Source: Megalodesulfovibrio gigas DSM 1382 = ATCC 19364 (GTDB lineage: Bacteria; Desulfobacterota; Desulfovibrionia; Desulfovibrionales; Desulfovibrionaceae). From it: a DNA stretch of 64,000 nucleotides. Within the stretch, counting starts at the first letter, position 1. Each line of letters starts with the position of its first letter. Shown here one piece after another: positions 32,201-40,803 of the stretch. A program made the translations under genes and the position numbers. The stretch is from the NCBI RefSeq assembly GCF_000468495.1, contig NC_022444.1, positions 3,483,640 through 3,547,639 of the forward strand, in the 5' to 3' direction. Below the pieces are notes generated by a model. It was not told the origin of the DNA, made no database searches, and saw only the letters and a program-made list of their open reading frames with translations.

Positions 32201-35200
32201 GCAACGCACATTCCTGCGGGTCTGCGCCCGGCGGACCTGGCGCTATTTTGCAGAATTCGTGGGCCCCAAAGACAACTGGCTGCCGCCGGACAACTTCCAA
32301 GAGCATCAGGCAGCAGGCATTGCCACGCGAACTTCCCCCACCAACATGGGCATGGCCTTGCTGTCGGGGCTGATGGCCCATGACTTTGGCTACATCCCGG
32401 CTGGCCAGCTTTTGCAATTTATCGAAAATACTCTGATTTCCATGGAAAAGTTGGAGCGCTACCGCGGCCATTTTTTCAACTGGTACGACACCCGCACCCT
32501 GCAGCCCCTGCGCCCGCAGTATGTCTCTTCCGTGGATAGCGGCAACCTGCTGGGCTGCCTGCTTACCTTGCAGACGGGGTTGGTTGAGCTCAAGGAGCAG
32601 CCGGTGCTGTCGCCAAGAGCGTTTCACGGGCTGCAGGATACTGCGCAAGTGCTCTCAGAGTGTATTTCTTCCTCCATCACCTCGGCGCTTGCCCAAAAGG
32701 CGACCCATCTGCACGATGCCATTGCCTTGGTTATTGCAGGCGATCCCCTGCGGTCCATGGAAGCGGCGCTTGCCACCCTCGGTGAATTGCAGCGCCAGGG
32801 CAAAGAGTTGCTGGCCTGGCTGCCCTCCAACACTGCCGAGGAAGGCGAGCTGTTTTATTGGGCGCACGCCTTTAACAGACAAACACAAGCATTGATTGAT
32901 GAAATAAGCATGTTGTCCCCTGCCGCGCCGCTGGGTGCTCCCCGGGGCAAGGCCATTCCGACCCTGGCGGCGCTGGTCATTGCCCAGGCCCAAGGCGCGT
33001 TGGATCGCTTCCGGGTCATCGACGACCTCATGGAGCGCATCCGCCTGCTTTCAGCCATGGATTTTGAGTTTCTCTACGACACCTCACGCGATCTCCTGAG
33101 CATCGGCTACGACGTGGGCGAACGGCGCCGCGATCCTGCCTGTTACGACCTGCTGGCCTCGGAAGCGCGGCTCACCAGTTTTCTGCTTATCGCCCAGGGG
33201 CAGATCCCGCAAAAGCACTGGTTCACCCTGGGCCGGCTGCTCACCAGCCACGGCAGCGGCCTGAGTTTGATTTCCTGGAGCGGCTCCATGTTCGAATACC
33301 TCATGCCGCAGCTCATCATGCCCAGTTATGAGAACACGTTGCTGGAACAGACCTGTCGTGCTGCCGTGGCCAGGCAAATGGAATACGCCCGTCAGCGCGC
33401 CGTGCCCTGGGGGATTTCCGAATCATGCTACAACGCCGTGGATGGATTACATGTGTATCAATACCGGGCCTTTGGCGTGCCAGGACTCGGTTTTAAACGC
33501 GGGCTGGGGGATGATCTGGTCATTGCGCCGTACGCCAGCGCCCTGGCGCTGCTGGTGCTGCCCAGGGAGGCCTGCCGCAACCTGCAGGATATGGCGGCCA
33601 CGGGATTTTTGGGCGCATACGGGTTTTATGAATCGGCGGATTACACACCCTCGCGGGTGCTGCGTGGCAAGACGCATGCTGTGGTGCGGGCATTCATGGC
33701 GCACCACCAGGGAATGAGCCTGCTTGCCTTTGGCCATGCGCTGCTCCACCGCCCCATGCAGCGCCGTTTTATGGCTTCCCCCATGGCTCGGGCTACGGAA
33801 CTGCTGCTGCAGGAGCGCGTGCCCAAAAAGGGAGCCACATTGCACCCCCACGCGACGGAAGCAAGCGCCGCGCGTCCACCTGCTGCAGATGTCGGGGCAA
33901 TCTTGCGCACCTTTACCGATCCTGCCACACCCATGCCGGAAGTGCATCTGCTCTCCAACGGCAGCTACCATGTCATGGTCACCGCGGCGGGAGGCGGCTA
34001 CAGCCGTTGGCGCGATCTGGCCATCACCCGCTGGCGCGAAGACGTCACGGCCGATTCCTGGGGCTCGTTCATCTACCTGCGCGACCAGGAAACCGGGCGC
34101 TACTGGTCCACGGCGTATCAGCCCACGCAGGACGCAGGCAAGCGGTACGAGGCTACCTTTGCCCAGGGGAGGGCAGAATTCCGGCGGCAGGATTACGCCC
34201 TGGAAACCCATACCGAGATCTGCGTTTCTCCCGAAGACGATGTGGAGATTCGCCGTGTCACCCTCACCAATCTTTCCTCGCGAACCCGGTACATCGAAGT
34301 GACGAGCTATGCGGAAGTGGTCCTGGCACCGCAGAACTCGGATTTGTCCCACCGCGCCTTCAGCAACCTGTTTGTGCAAACCAGCATCCTGCAGGACCGG
34401 CAGGCCATCCTCTGCACAAGACGCCCCCGAACGCCGGAAGAACAGACGCCGTTGATGTTTCATCTGCTGGCCTGCCCCGGCGTGGCAGCCAGCGAACCTT
34501 CCTATGAGACGGACCGCGCCAGGTTCATCGGCCGCGGGCGCTCGACGGCAAATCCGGCGGCATTGAACTTTCAACAAGGTACGCAGCAACTTTCCAATAC
34601 CCAGGGATCGGTGCTTGATCCCATTGTGGCCATCCGCAGAGTCATCACCTTGTTGCCCGACGAGTCCGCCACGATACAGCTTATCACCGGCGTCGCAGAT
34701 AAGCGGGATGCCGTGCTCGGCATGCTGGAAAAGTACTGCGACCGGCATTTTGTGGAACGTGCCTTCGAGATGGCCTGGTTCCAAAGCCAGGAAATTTTGC
34801 GCCACCTTGGCGCATCGGAAACCGACGCGCAGCTGTTTGGCCGCCTGGCCACGTCGGTGGTGTTCAGCAGCGCGACCCGCCGCGCCGCGCCGGGTCTCAT
34901 TGCGCGCAATCAGCTCGGCCAGTCTGGGCTGTGGCGGTTTTCCATTTCGGGAGACTTGCCCATCGTCCTGTTGCGTATTGGAGACACCACCCGCATTGGC
35001 CTGGTCAAGGAAGTGCTCCAGGCCCATGCCTACTGGCGCATGAAAGGCCTGGCCGCCGATTTGGTGATCCTCAACGAAGATTTCACCAGCTACCGGGCTG
35101 TGCTGCAGGAGCAGATCATGGGGCTGGTGCATGCCGGCCCCGAGGCCCAGGCGCTGGACAAGCCGGGCGGCGTGTTCGTGCGCCGGGCCGAAGAGTTTTC

Positions 35201-37817
35201 TGAAGAAGACCGGGTGCTCTTCCAGACCGTGGCCCGCGTGGTGCTCACCGATGCTGCGGAAACCCTGGCCGAACAGGTGGAACGCCGGGTACTGCCCGAC
35301 CGCATGCCAAAACCGCTGGAGCCCCTGCGCCGCCGGCCCGTGGAAGCAATCCAGCCCCTGTCCCCGCGTGATCGCATCTTCTGCAACGGGCTTGGCGGCT
35401 TCACGCCAGATGGGCGCGAGTATGTCATCACCCTGGAACCCGGCCAGAACACCCCGGCGCCCTGGGTCAATGTCATCGCCAGTCCGCATATTGGCACCGT
35501 GGTCAGCGAAAGTGGCAGCGCCTACACCTGGGTGGAAAATGCCCATGAATTCCGCCTTACTAACTGGCATAACGATCCCGTCACAGACGCCAGTGGCGAA
35601 GCGTTGTATCTGCGTGATGAAGACACCGGCGCGTTCTGGTCTCCCACGCCCCTGCCTGCCTGCAGGGGGGTGAGCCCGTCCGGCTACGTATGCCGGCACG
35701 GCTTTGGCTACAGTGTCTTTGAGCATACCGAGTGCGAGATCTCTTCCGAGTTGCACACGTATGTGGCCATGGATGCGCCAGTGAAGTTTGTCGTGATAAA
35801 ACTCCGCAACAATTCAACTAGATTGCGTCGATTGTCCGCAACCGGATACTGGGAACTGGTGCTGGGAGAATGGCGGCATGCGAACCAGATGCACATTGTG
35901 ACCGAAATAGATCCGCAAAGCGGCGCGCTCCTGGCCCGCAACGCCTATGGTCGGGAATGCGCCAACCGGGTGGCGTTTGTGCAAGTCAGTGAACAGGCGA
36001 GCGGGAAGGGCCGCTCCATGACGGGCAGCCGGACGGAATTCATTGGCCGCAATGGCTCCCTGGACAACCCGGCGTGCATGCATCGAAAACGATTGTCCGG
36101 CAAAACCGGGGCGGGGCTCGACCCCTGCGCCGCCATCCAGACACAGATTGAACTGGCAGAAGGGCAAGAGCGTGAAGTGGTGTTCATTTTCGGCACCGCA
36201 ACGCATGCGGCCCAAGCGCATGACTATTTTCAGCGATTTTCCGGCCCGGCCGGGGCCCGGCAGGCCCTGGAGGAAGTGTGGCGCTACTGGAACCACACCC
36301 TGGGCGCAGTGCATTTTGAAACGCCAGATACCGCCCTCAATGTCATGGCCAACGGCTGGTTGTTGTACCAGACCATTTCGTGCCGGCTCTGGGGCCGCAG
36401 CGGCTACTACCAGTCTGGCGGGGCGTATGGATTTCGCGACCAGTTGCAAGACGCCATGGCCCTGGTCCATGCCACGCCATGGCTGGCCCGGGAACAACTG
36501 CTGCGCTGCGCCGCGCGTCAGTTTCCCCAAGGCGACGTGCAGCATTGGTGGCACCCGCCCAATGGGCAAGGCGTGCGCACGCATTTTTCCGACGACTATT
36601 TGTGGCTCGTCTATGCCACCTGCCGCTACATCCAGGCCACAGGGGATACGGGAATACTTGATGAACAAACGCATTTTCTCGAAGGTCGCGAGGTAGATCC
36701 CAAGGAGGAAGCCTACTTCGATCAGCCCCAACGCTCCCCCGAGTCTGCCACACTCTATGAACATTGCGGCCGGGCCATCAAGCACGGCCTGCGCTTTGGC
36801 GAGCATCAGTTGCCCCTCATGGGCTGCGGCGACTGGAACGACGGCATGAACCGCATCGGCCACGGCGGCAAGGGCGAAAGTGTCTGGCTGGCGTGGTTCT
36901 TGTTCGAGAACCTGCAACGATTCGCCGAACTGGCCCGCAGTAAGGGCGATACGTTCATTGCAGAATCCTGTCTCCAGCAGGCGGCCACCCTGCGCCAGAA
37001 CATCGAGGCCAACGCCTGGGACGGCAACTGGTACCGCCGGGCCTACTTCGACGACGGCACGCCCCTGGGATCGGTCAGCAACGAGGAATGCCAGATCGAT
37101 TCCATCAGCCAGAGCTGGGCGGTTCTCTCCGGCGGGGGAGACCCCATCCGCGCCCGCCAGGCCATGGACGCCGTGGACAAGCGCCTGGTGCGCCGCGACA
37201 TGCGCCTTGTGCAACTGCTGGCCCCCCCATTTGACACGTCCGCCCTGGAGCCCGGCTACATCAAAGGCTATGTCCCGGGCGTGCGCGAAAACGGCGGGCA
37301 GTACACCCACGCCGCCATCTGGGCCGCCACCGCCTTTGCCATGCTGGGCGACAGGCACCGCGCCTGGGAACTCTTCGACATGCTGAACCCCATCTCTCAC
37401 GGCAGTACGCCGGAGGCCATGGAGCGCTACAAGGTTGAACCGTATGTCATGTGCGCAGACATTTACGGCGCTGCGCCGCACCAAGGCCGCGGCGGCTGGA
37501 CCTGGTACACCGGCGCGGCCGGCTGGATGTACCGCTTGACCGCGGAAACTCTGCTTGGCCTGCATCGGGAAGGTGACAGTCTGCGAATTTCGCCTTGCAT
37601 TCCTGACGATTGGCCTGCCTGCATGGTGCACTACCGCTTCCGGGACACGTTCTACCACATCACCATCAAACGAATCAGCGAAACAGCGCAACACGTTGTC
37701 CGTGTGGTGGTGGACGGTGTGATAATGGGTGCAGATTCAGGTATATCACAGAACAAGGATAGAATTCCTCTGGTGGATGACAGGCAGGATCACAATGTTA
37801 CGGTGGAATTGGAATGA
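29205..37817 (+). CDS. ndvB: Cyclic beta-1,2-glucan synthase (GT84 + GH94)
   Basis: 2870-residue multidomain membrane enzyme that builds cyclic beta-1,2-glucan from UDP-glucose and closes the ring; the product acts as a periplasmic osmoprotectant. The N-terminal part (from RAELFSIKQLERHA) leads to a GT84 glycosyltransferase with TLDTDTQLPRD near residue 618 and RHRWIRGDWQLAG. Five or more membrane spans lie between about 400 and 990. The C-terminal third is GH94 phosphorylase-like, with the acidic motif GCGDWNDGMNR near 2540 and YTGAAGW near 2767. The start is unclear: TTG 29205 has no strong ribosome site, while AGGAG at 29146 sits before an in-frame ATC at 29157. Confidence 0.93.
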   Translation: MHTQDATLLRAELFSIKQLERHAVAMAGQHRIDPHPGADKLLPRLADNARVLTMAHEVVTAAALPGQRIAPAEAWLLDNYYLIEQQIVMARRHLPRGYSKQLPRLMDGDSAGFPRVYDLALALISHMDGHVDKDNVRQFIAAYQTVTPLKLGELWAFPIMLQLTLLENLRRVSVRIACLREERDQATVWADNMLTTAEQEPKQLIQLLARYAHADAPLTAPFVEEYHLRLQNQGPAMAFVQTWMEQKLLEQGVTAVQLSEAASREGAANQISIANSIGSLRFIGATDWREYVESLSMVEQALRDDPAGVHARQDFATRDRYRHVIEEVAHDSPLGEQDVARAACGLARAAAQAAGADHRTAHVGYYLVDHGRHTLERVAGCRFTWKRWGRRSGPRNRLGLYLGGILLLVALAVTGLLHLTAKLGPASWTGWEFWLIAITGALGASTLASSLVNLAVTLTLPPRLLPRLDFSLGIPEEHRTMVVVPTLVRRLQDVDDLIEALEIRYLGNRDANVFFALLTDCHDAPEAVMPGEDLLLAHARASVQALNETYCDDRPGIFFLFHRPRLWNPYENVWMGYERKRGKLEQFNALLRGGDAAAFSDVVGDIRILPTIKYVITLDTDTQLPRDTARMLIGNLAHPLNRPVFDPIKGRVVEGYAILQPRVSISLTSAGHSRFAKLFAGEAGIDPYSREVSDVYQDLFGEGSFIGKGIYDVDAFRRAVGGRFPENLILSHDLVEGGYARSALVTDVDLIEEHPASYTREASRRHRWIRGDWQLAGWLLPWVPGPSRAGEPRARRQPNPLSALSVWKIFDNIRRSLASPALLVLLACGWLMGPGAPWLWSLLVAGMLVLPDLLRAMVELVRKPADRGWLTHALLAGHSSGRPVLLSLLALVFLPYDALLCVDAILRSGLRMLFTRRGLLLWHMPLYAGRNARRSLGGFFLEMWVAPVVAVALGMALWSVRPVEMLYCAPVLLLWLVSPAVAWWISKPLKPIAQDLTDEQRTFLRVCARRTWRYFAEFVGPKDNWLPPDNFQEHQAAGIATRTSPTNMGMALLSGLMAHDFGYIPAGQLLQFIENTLISMEKLERYRGHFFNWYDTRTLQPLRPQYVSSVDSGNLLGCLLTLQTGLVELKEQPVLSPRAFHGLQDTAQVLSECISSSITSALAQKATHLHDAIALVIAGDPLRSMEAALATLGELQRQGKELLAWLPSNTAEEGELFYWAHAFNRQTQALIDEISMLSPAAPLGAPRGKAIPTLAALVIAQAQGALDRFRVIDDLMERIRLLSAMDFEFLYDTSRDLLSIGYDVGERRRDPACYDLLASEARLTSFLLIAQGQIPQKHWFTLGRLLTSHGSGLSLISWSGSMFEYLMPQLIMPSYENTLLEQTCRAAVARQMEYARQRAVPWGISESCYNAVDGLHVYQYRAFGVPGLGFKRGLGDDLVIAPYASALALLVLPREACRNLQDMAATGFLGAYGFYESADYTPSRVLRGKTHAVVRAFMAHHQGMSLLAFGHALLHRPMQRRFMASPMARATELLLQERVPKKGATLHPHATEASAARPPAADVGAILRTFTDPATPMPEVHLLSNGSYHVMVTAAGGGYSRWRDLAITRWREDVTADSWGSFIYLRDQETGRYWSTAYQPTQDAGKRYEATFAQGRAEFRRQDYALETHTEICVSPEDDVEIRRVTLTNLSSRTRYIEVTSYAEVVLAPQNSDLSHRAFSNLFVQTSILQDRQAILCTRRPRTPEEQTPLMFHLLACPGVAASEPSYETDRARFIGRGRSTANPAALNFQQGTQQLSNTQGSVLDPIVAIRRVITLLPDESATIQLITGVADKRDAVLGMLEKYCDRHFVERAFEMAWFQSQEILRHLGASETDAQLFGRLATSVVFSSATRRAAPGLIARNQLGQSGLWRFSISGDLPIVLLRIGDTTRIGLVKEVLQAHAYWRMKGLAADLVILNEDFTSYRAVLQEQIMGLVHAGPEAQALDKPGGVFVRRAEEFSEEDRVLFQTVARVVLTDAAETLAEQVERRVLPDRMPKPLEPLRRRPVEAIQPLSPRDRIFCNGLGGFTPDGREYVITLEPGQNTPAPWVNVIASPHIGTVVSESGSAYTWVENAHEFRLTNWHNDPVTDASGEALYLRDEDTGAFWSPTPLPACRGVSPSGYVCRHGFGYSVFEHTECEISSELHTYVAMDAPVKFVVIKLRNNSTRLRRLSATGYWELVLGEWRHANQMHIVTEIDPQSGALLARNAYGRECANRVAFVQVSEQASGKGRSMTGSRTEFIGRNGSLDNPACMHRKRLSGKTGAGLDPCAAIQTQIELAEGQEREVVFIFGTATHAAQAHDYFQRFSGPAGARQALEEVWRYWNHTLGAVHFETPDTALNVMANGWLLYQTISCRLWGRSGYYQSGGAYGFRDQLQDAMALVHATPWLAREQLLRCAARQFPQGDVQHWWHPPNGQGVRTHFSDDYLWLVYATCRYIQATGDTGILDEQTHFLEGREVDPKEEAYFDQPQRSPESATLYEHCGRAIKHGLRFGEHQLPLMGCGDWNDGMNRIGHGGKGESVWLAWFLFENLQRFAELARSKGDTFIAESCLQQAATLRQNIEANAWDGNWYRRAYFDDGTPLGSVSNEECQIDSISQSWAVLSGGGDPIRARQAMDAVDKRLVRRDMRLVQLLAPPFDTSALEPGYIKGYVPGVRENGGQYTHAAIWAATAFAMLGDRHRAWELFDMLNPISHGSTPEAMERYKVEPYVMCADIYGAAPHQGRGGWTWYTGAAGWMYRLTAETLLGLHREGDSLRISPCIPDDWPACMVHYRFRDTFYHITIKRISETAQHVVRVVVDGVIMGADSGISQNKDRIPLVDDRQDHNVTVELE

Positions 37818-37926
37818 GCGTGACATTACGACCCGCATTCCGTGCGCTCCATACTGGCACACGCCACACCATGCAACAATACTGCAGCTGGCATCCTTTC
37901 GCCAGTCTGCGAGGAGATGCCACACC

Positions 37927-38058
37927 ATGGCCACCAAGCAAGACTATGCCCAGACCATGAACAAGGAAATGCAACAGATTCTGGACCACGCCAAGGCCCT
38001 TGTGGACGCCACTTCGGGCATGGGGGACCCGGGTCCCGTATTTGGTGTGGCATCCTGA
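37927..38058 (+). pseudogene. Truncated DUF883 (YqjD/ElaB-like) gene
   Basis: 43 codons begin MATKQDYAQTMNKEMQQILD, then HAKALVDATSGMGD, the N-terminus of DUF883 ribosome- or membrane-associated stress proteins. The glycine-rich C-terminal membrane segment is missing, and unrelated DNA follows with an IS5-type remnant. It was probably broken by insertion followed by deletion. It would have been the last member of the stress gene group. Confidence 0.6.
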
Positions 38059-38174
38059 AGCATATATCTGGCCAGACATAACAGAATCATCACGGATCGC
38101 AAGGAACGCGCTGGGTAGCTCCAATGTTTTTTGGCACCGACCGTCGCGGCGGTTTGCTTGGGCCTGTTTCCAAA

Positions 38175-38260
38175 TCATCGCAGCCAGATGAGGCATGAAG
38201 CGATGGCGACCGTGGCCAGGAAGGTAACTTTGAGTTTCTCGCAGCGTGTGGCAATTCTTC
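38175..38260 (-). mobile_element. IS5-family transposase C-terminal remnant
   Basis: The minus strand encodes RIATRCEKLKVTFLATVAIA then SCLIWLR and a stop at 38175, the typical end of IS5/IS427-group transposases. Only about 28 codons remain. It lies just after the truncated DUF883 gene. Confidence 0.65.
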
Positions 38261-38595
38261 AAAACTCTTTATTTTTAATGTATCATTGATATGCTTTAAT
38301 AGATATACTCTGCGATAGGAGTAAGTAGCGCTTTACGCATAATTCAGTTCGTATTTTTTGCATGAAATGAAATAACGCCACGGCTACATCGACAACTGTT
38401 GTGCCAAGAAATGTATTTGTATTTAAAAGTTTAAACATGCGCTCCCATGTAAAAAAAGAGTCGAATGCACTGGCGTTTGGTTTACTTCATCGGACATGCT
38501 ACGGCTTCTCCATGAGTCATGTTCGTTCGTCTCATTTCAATAGGCGGACGGTGCTGTGCTCCGCCCGCCTATTAGGTTGCCTTAGGAATCAATGT
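38261..38595. other. Noncoding AT-richer stretch
   Basis: 335 bases between the IS5 remnant and the amidase gene. A short frame starting at 38401 has no ribosome site and no recognisable features. GGCGGACGG / CCGCCCGCC (about 38543-38570) can form a hairpin near the 3' end of the convergent amidase gene and may be its terminator. Confidence 0.4.
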
Positions 38596-39645
38596 TTATT
38601 TTTCCAGCAGTGTTGCGGCCTTCTTCAGGACTATTTCGGCGTACTCGCATTCATGACCGCCGCCGTGGATAGCTGCTCCACAATCAGTGGGGTTTGAGGT
38701 CTTCCCTTTGTGGCCGATGCTGAAGGCAACAAGGCCACCGTCGGGAAAGAACTTGCGGATGCTGTCGGCAAGTGTTTTAGCCAACGCGTCCTGCCACGTG
38801 GCTTGCTTGAGCTGCGCGGCCTGCTTTGGGTTCGAGACGAAAAGTGGTTCCAGCAAAATGGCCGGCATGTCCGTATACAGTAGGTTTTCGTTGCCACGAC
38901 CATCTATTCCGCCCAGCGCCACGCCCGGCCAAGTGGAAGAGGGAGAAAACACTTTGGTGCCCAGCAGGCTGGCAGCTGCTTGGGCATACCACATGCCCCA
39001 GTTGATGCTGGTGAGGGATGCATTGGCGGCTACCACCGCCAGGGCATAATTGGCCGAAGGGTCGGCAGAATTAAAGTGATGCTCCGCATAACAAATGCAC
39101 TTGTCGGCGTTGGCGGATTTTTGCCGAACGGAATAGTTGCCACTATAGAACTTGACCATGTACTTGGGTACAGCGGATACCGATGAATACACCGAAGTTG
39201 CGCCGGATTGCTGCAGCATCGCTACTGCCTCAGGCAGCAAAGCAAGAACATGCTCTGTGTAGTCCTCATTGGAAGGGCAGTAGGTTCGACCAATGAAGGC
39301 GATAAAGGCTGCAGGGTCGCTAGAGTGAACTTTCCAGCCAAGATACGGGGAGCGCTCCAGGAAGTGCCAATAGCCCTTGATGAAGGAATCCACCCCATCA
39401 AAGGCGCAGTAGCTGTCACCCTCATTGGCAGAGTCGGTATAGTCGACAGGCGTGGCGAATCCTTTCATTTCATCCCGCCACTTGAGCCCTCCAAAATTCA
39501 TATGTTTAAGAGCCAGCATGGAATGTCCCCGACCGGACTCGAGCATCCACTGAGCCAGCACAATCGCCTTCAGGTTGGGAAACTCAAGGTCGGCTCCTGC
39601 AAGAGACTTGGCTAATGTCTTGAACGTGTCAGAATAATTTGACAT
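38596..39645 (-). CDS. Glucosaminidase + N-acetylmuramoyl-L-alanine amidase bifunctional cell-wall hydrolase
   Basis: 349 residues. The N-terminal glucosaminidase-type domain contains LAQWMLESGRGHSMLA with its catalytic Glu, KHMNFGGLKW and CAFDGVDSFIKGYWHFL. The C-terminal part resembles Amidase_3: zinc ligand region YAEHHFNS, later ILLEPLFVSNP with the catalytic Glu. No signal peptide is visible, so it could be a phage-type lysin or a secreted effector. The start at 39645 (MSNYSDTF) has GGGG upstream; the longer frame to 39717 lacks one. Confidence 0.8.
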   Translation of the reverse strand: MSNYSDTFKTLAKSLAGADLEFPNLKAIVLAQWMLESGRGHSMLALKHMNFGGLKWRDEMKGFATPVDYTDSANEGDSYCAFDGVDSFIKGYWHFLERSPYLGWKVHSSDPAAFIAFIGRTYCPSNEDYTEHVLALLPEAVAMLQQSGATSVYSSVSAVPKYMVKFYSGNYSVRQKSANADKCICYAEHHFNSADPSANYALAVVAANASLTSINWGMWYAQAAASLLGTKVFSPSSTWPGVALGGIDGRGNENLLYTDMPAILLEPLFVSNPKQAAQLKQATWQDALAKTLADSIRKFFPDGGLVAFSIGHKGKTSNPTDCGAAIHGGGHECEYAEIVLKKAATLLEK

Positions 39646-39762
39646 ACAATCCCCGCTGTTCCTTATGAGTTCTGAGTGTTGGCACTGCTTCTCCACCATC
39701 TTGGTCCGCTTGCCCAATGGCTAGCAGGCTACTGAACCATCAGGACAAGGTGCCTTTTTGCA

Positions 39763-40758
39763 TTAAGCCATTCCAAGAACAGCTGCTGCATTGGTCATCA
39801 CCACTTCGGAAAAGCCCAGGAAGCGAAGGTATTCCACGTTGCGGTCCAGGATGTTTTCCAGGGCCTTGATGCGCCTGATTTCGGCGCTGTTGCCGTCGGT
39901 GCGGAATGTGTTGTCCAGTTTCGGGAGATTGGGCCAGTCGCTGCCCATCACCAGACGATCATGAGGGACTCTGAGGGCCATCAGTTTGGCCATGAAGGAC
40001 CGCTTCCAGCCGCCCACCAGGGCCGAGACGTCGGCATACAGCTTCCAGCCACGCGCATCCGCCTGACCCATCATGCGCAGGAAGGCCTCGGAAAAGTCGT
40101 TGTCCTCGTCGGTGATGGGCAGGGCGCAGTGCGCCATGATCACGGTGACCCCAGCATCTAGTGCCGGGATGAGCAGCTCGGGATGGTTGTTGGCCTTCAG
40201 GCTCTGGTCCCCGCCGGCCTCGGCAATGGTGTGCTCGTCGCCCACATGGCACAGCAGGGGCAGCTTCAGTTCCACGAGCTTCTTGTAAAACGGGCGGCAC
40301 AAGTCGTGTATGGGAAGAATGTTCTGGGAGGAAGGAATCCATTTGACCAGCACAGCCCCGGCCTTCTTCACCTTGGCCAGTTCTTTCAGGGCGTCCTGCC
40401 GATAGGGATGCACCGAGGCGCCGAACAGGGCACAGTCAGGATTCTCGCTGCAAATTGTGGCCACCCAATTATTGGGCGTATACAGTGCGGGCTGCATGGG
40501 CTGGCCGTGGGCGTCGTAGGGCTTGTCAAATGCCAGGAGCACCCCTTGCTTCACGCACTTGGAACTCCGGATTTCATCGAGGATTCTGTCTCGAACGTCT
40601 TCGTCATTCAGGCTCATGGGCACATTGGCCAGAAAGCCGAAGGCCGTGCCAGCCATGCAGAGGCCCCGCATTTTGGGAGACAGAGAGCATTGCCCTTCCC
40701 CGTTGTTGTCCCCAAACACATGAATGTGAATGTCGATGTATTGTTTTGCGCAACCCAT
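39763..40758 (-). CDS. Amidohydrolase (TIM-barrel, amidohydrolase_2 type)
   Basis: 331-residue metal-dependent hydrolase or decarboxylase. Metal-binding motifs are IDIHIHVFG near the N-terminus, LCHVGDEHT, VIMAHCAL, and GSDWPNL near the C-terminus. The order fits the amidohydrolase_2 family. Substrate unknown. The start at 40758 (MGCAKQYIDIHIH) has AGGGGGG upstream. It lies 45 bases after the patatin gene on the same strand, so the two may be co-transcribed. Confidence 0.82.
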   Translation of the reverse strand: MGCAKQYIDIHIHVFGDNNGEGQCSLSPKMRGLCMAGTAFGFLANVPMSLNDEDVRDRILDEIRSSKCVKQGVLLAFDKPYDAHGQPMQPALYTPNNWVATICSENPDCALFGASVHPYRQDALKELAKVKKAGAVLVKWIPSSQNILPIHDLCRPFYKKLVELKLPLLCHVGDEHTIAEAGGDQSLKANNHPELLIPALDAGVTVIMAHCALPITDEDNDFSEAFLRMMGQADARGWKLYADVSALVGGWKRSFMAKLMALRVPHDRLVMGSDWPNLPKLDNTFRTDGNSAEIRRIKALENILDRNVEYLRFLGFSEVVMTNAAAVLGMA

Positions 40759-40803
40759 GCGTTCCCCCCCTGCGGCGATGCGATCTTGCATGCTTTGCCA
40801 GTG

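Noticed and set aside
33447..37694. Long minus-strand frames opposite the glucan synthase gene
   Set aside because: Shadows of a strongly conserved coding sequence; no start signals or domain motifs.
38401..38697. 98-codon plus-strand frame
   Set aside because: No ribosome site, overlaps the convergent amidase gene and has no recognisable features.
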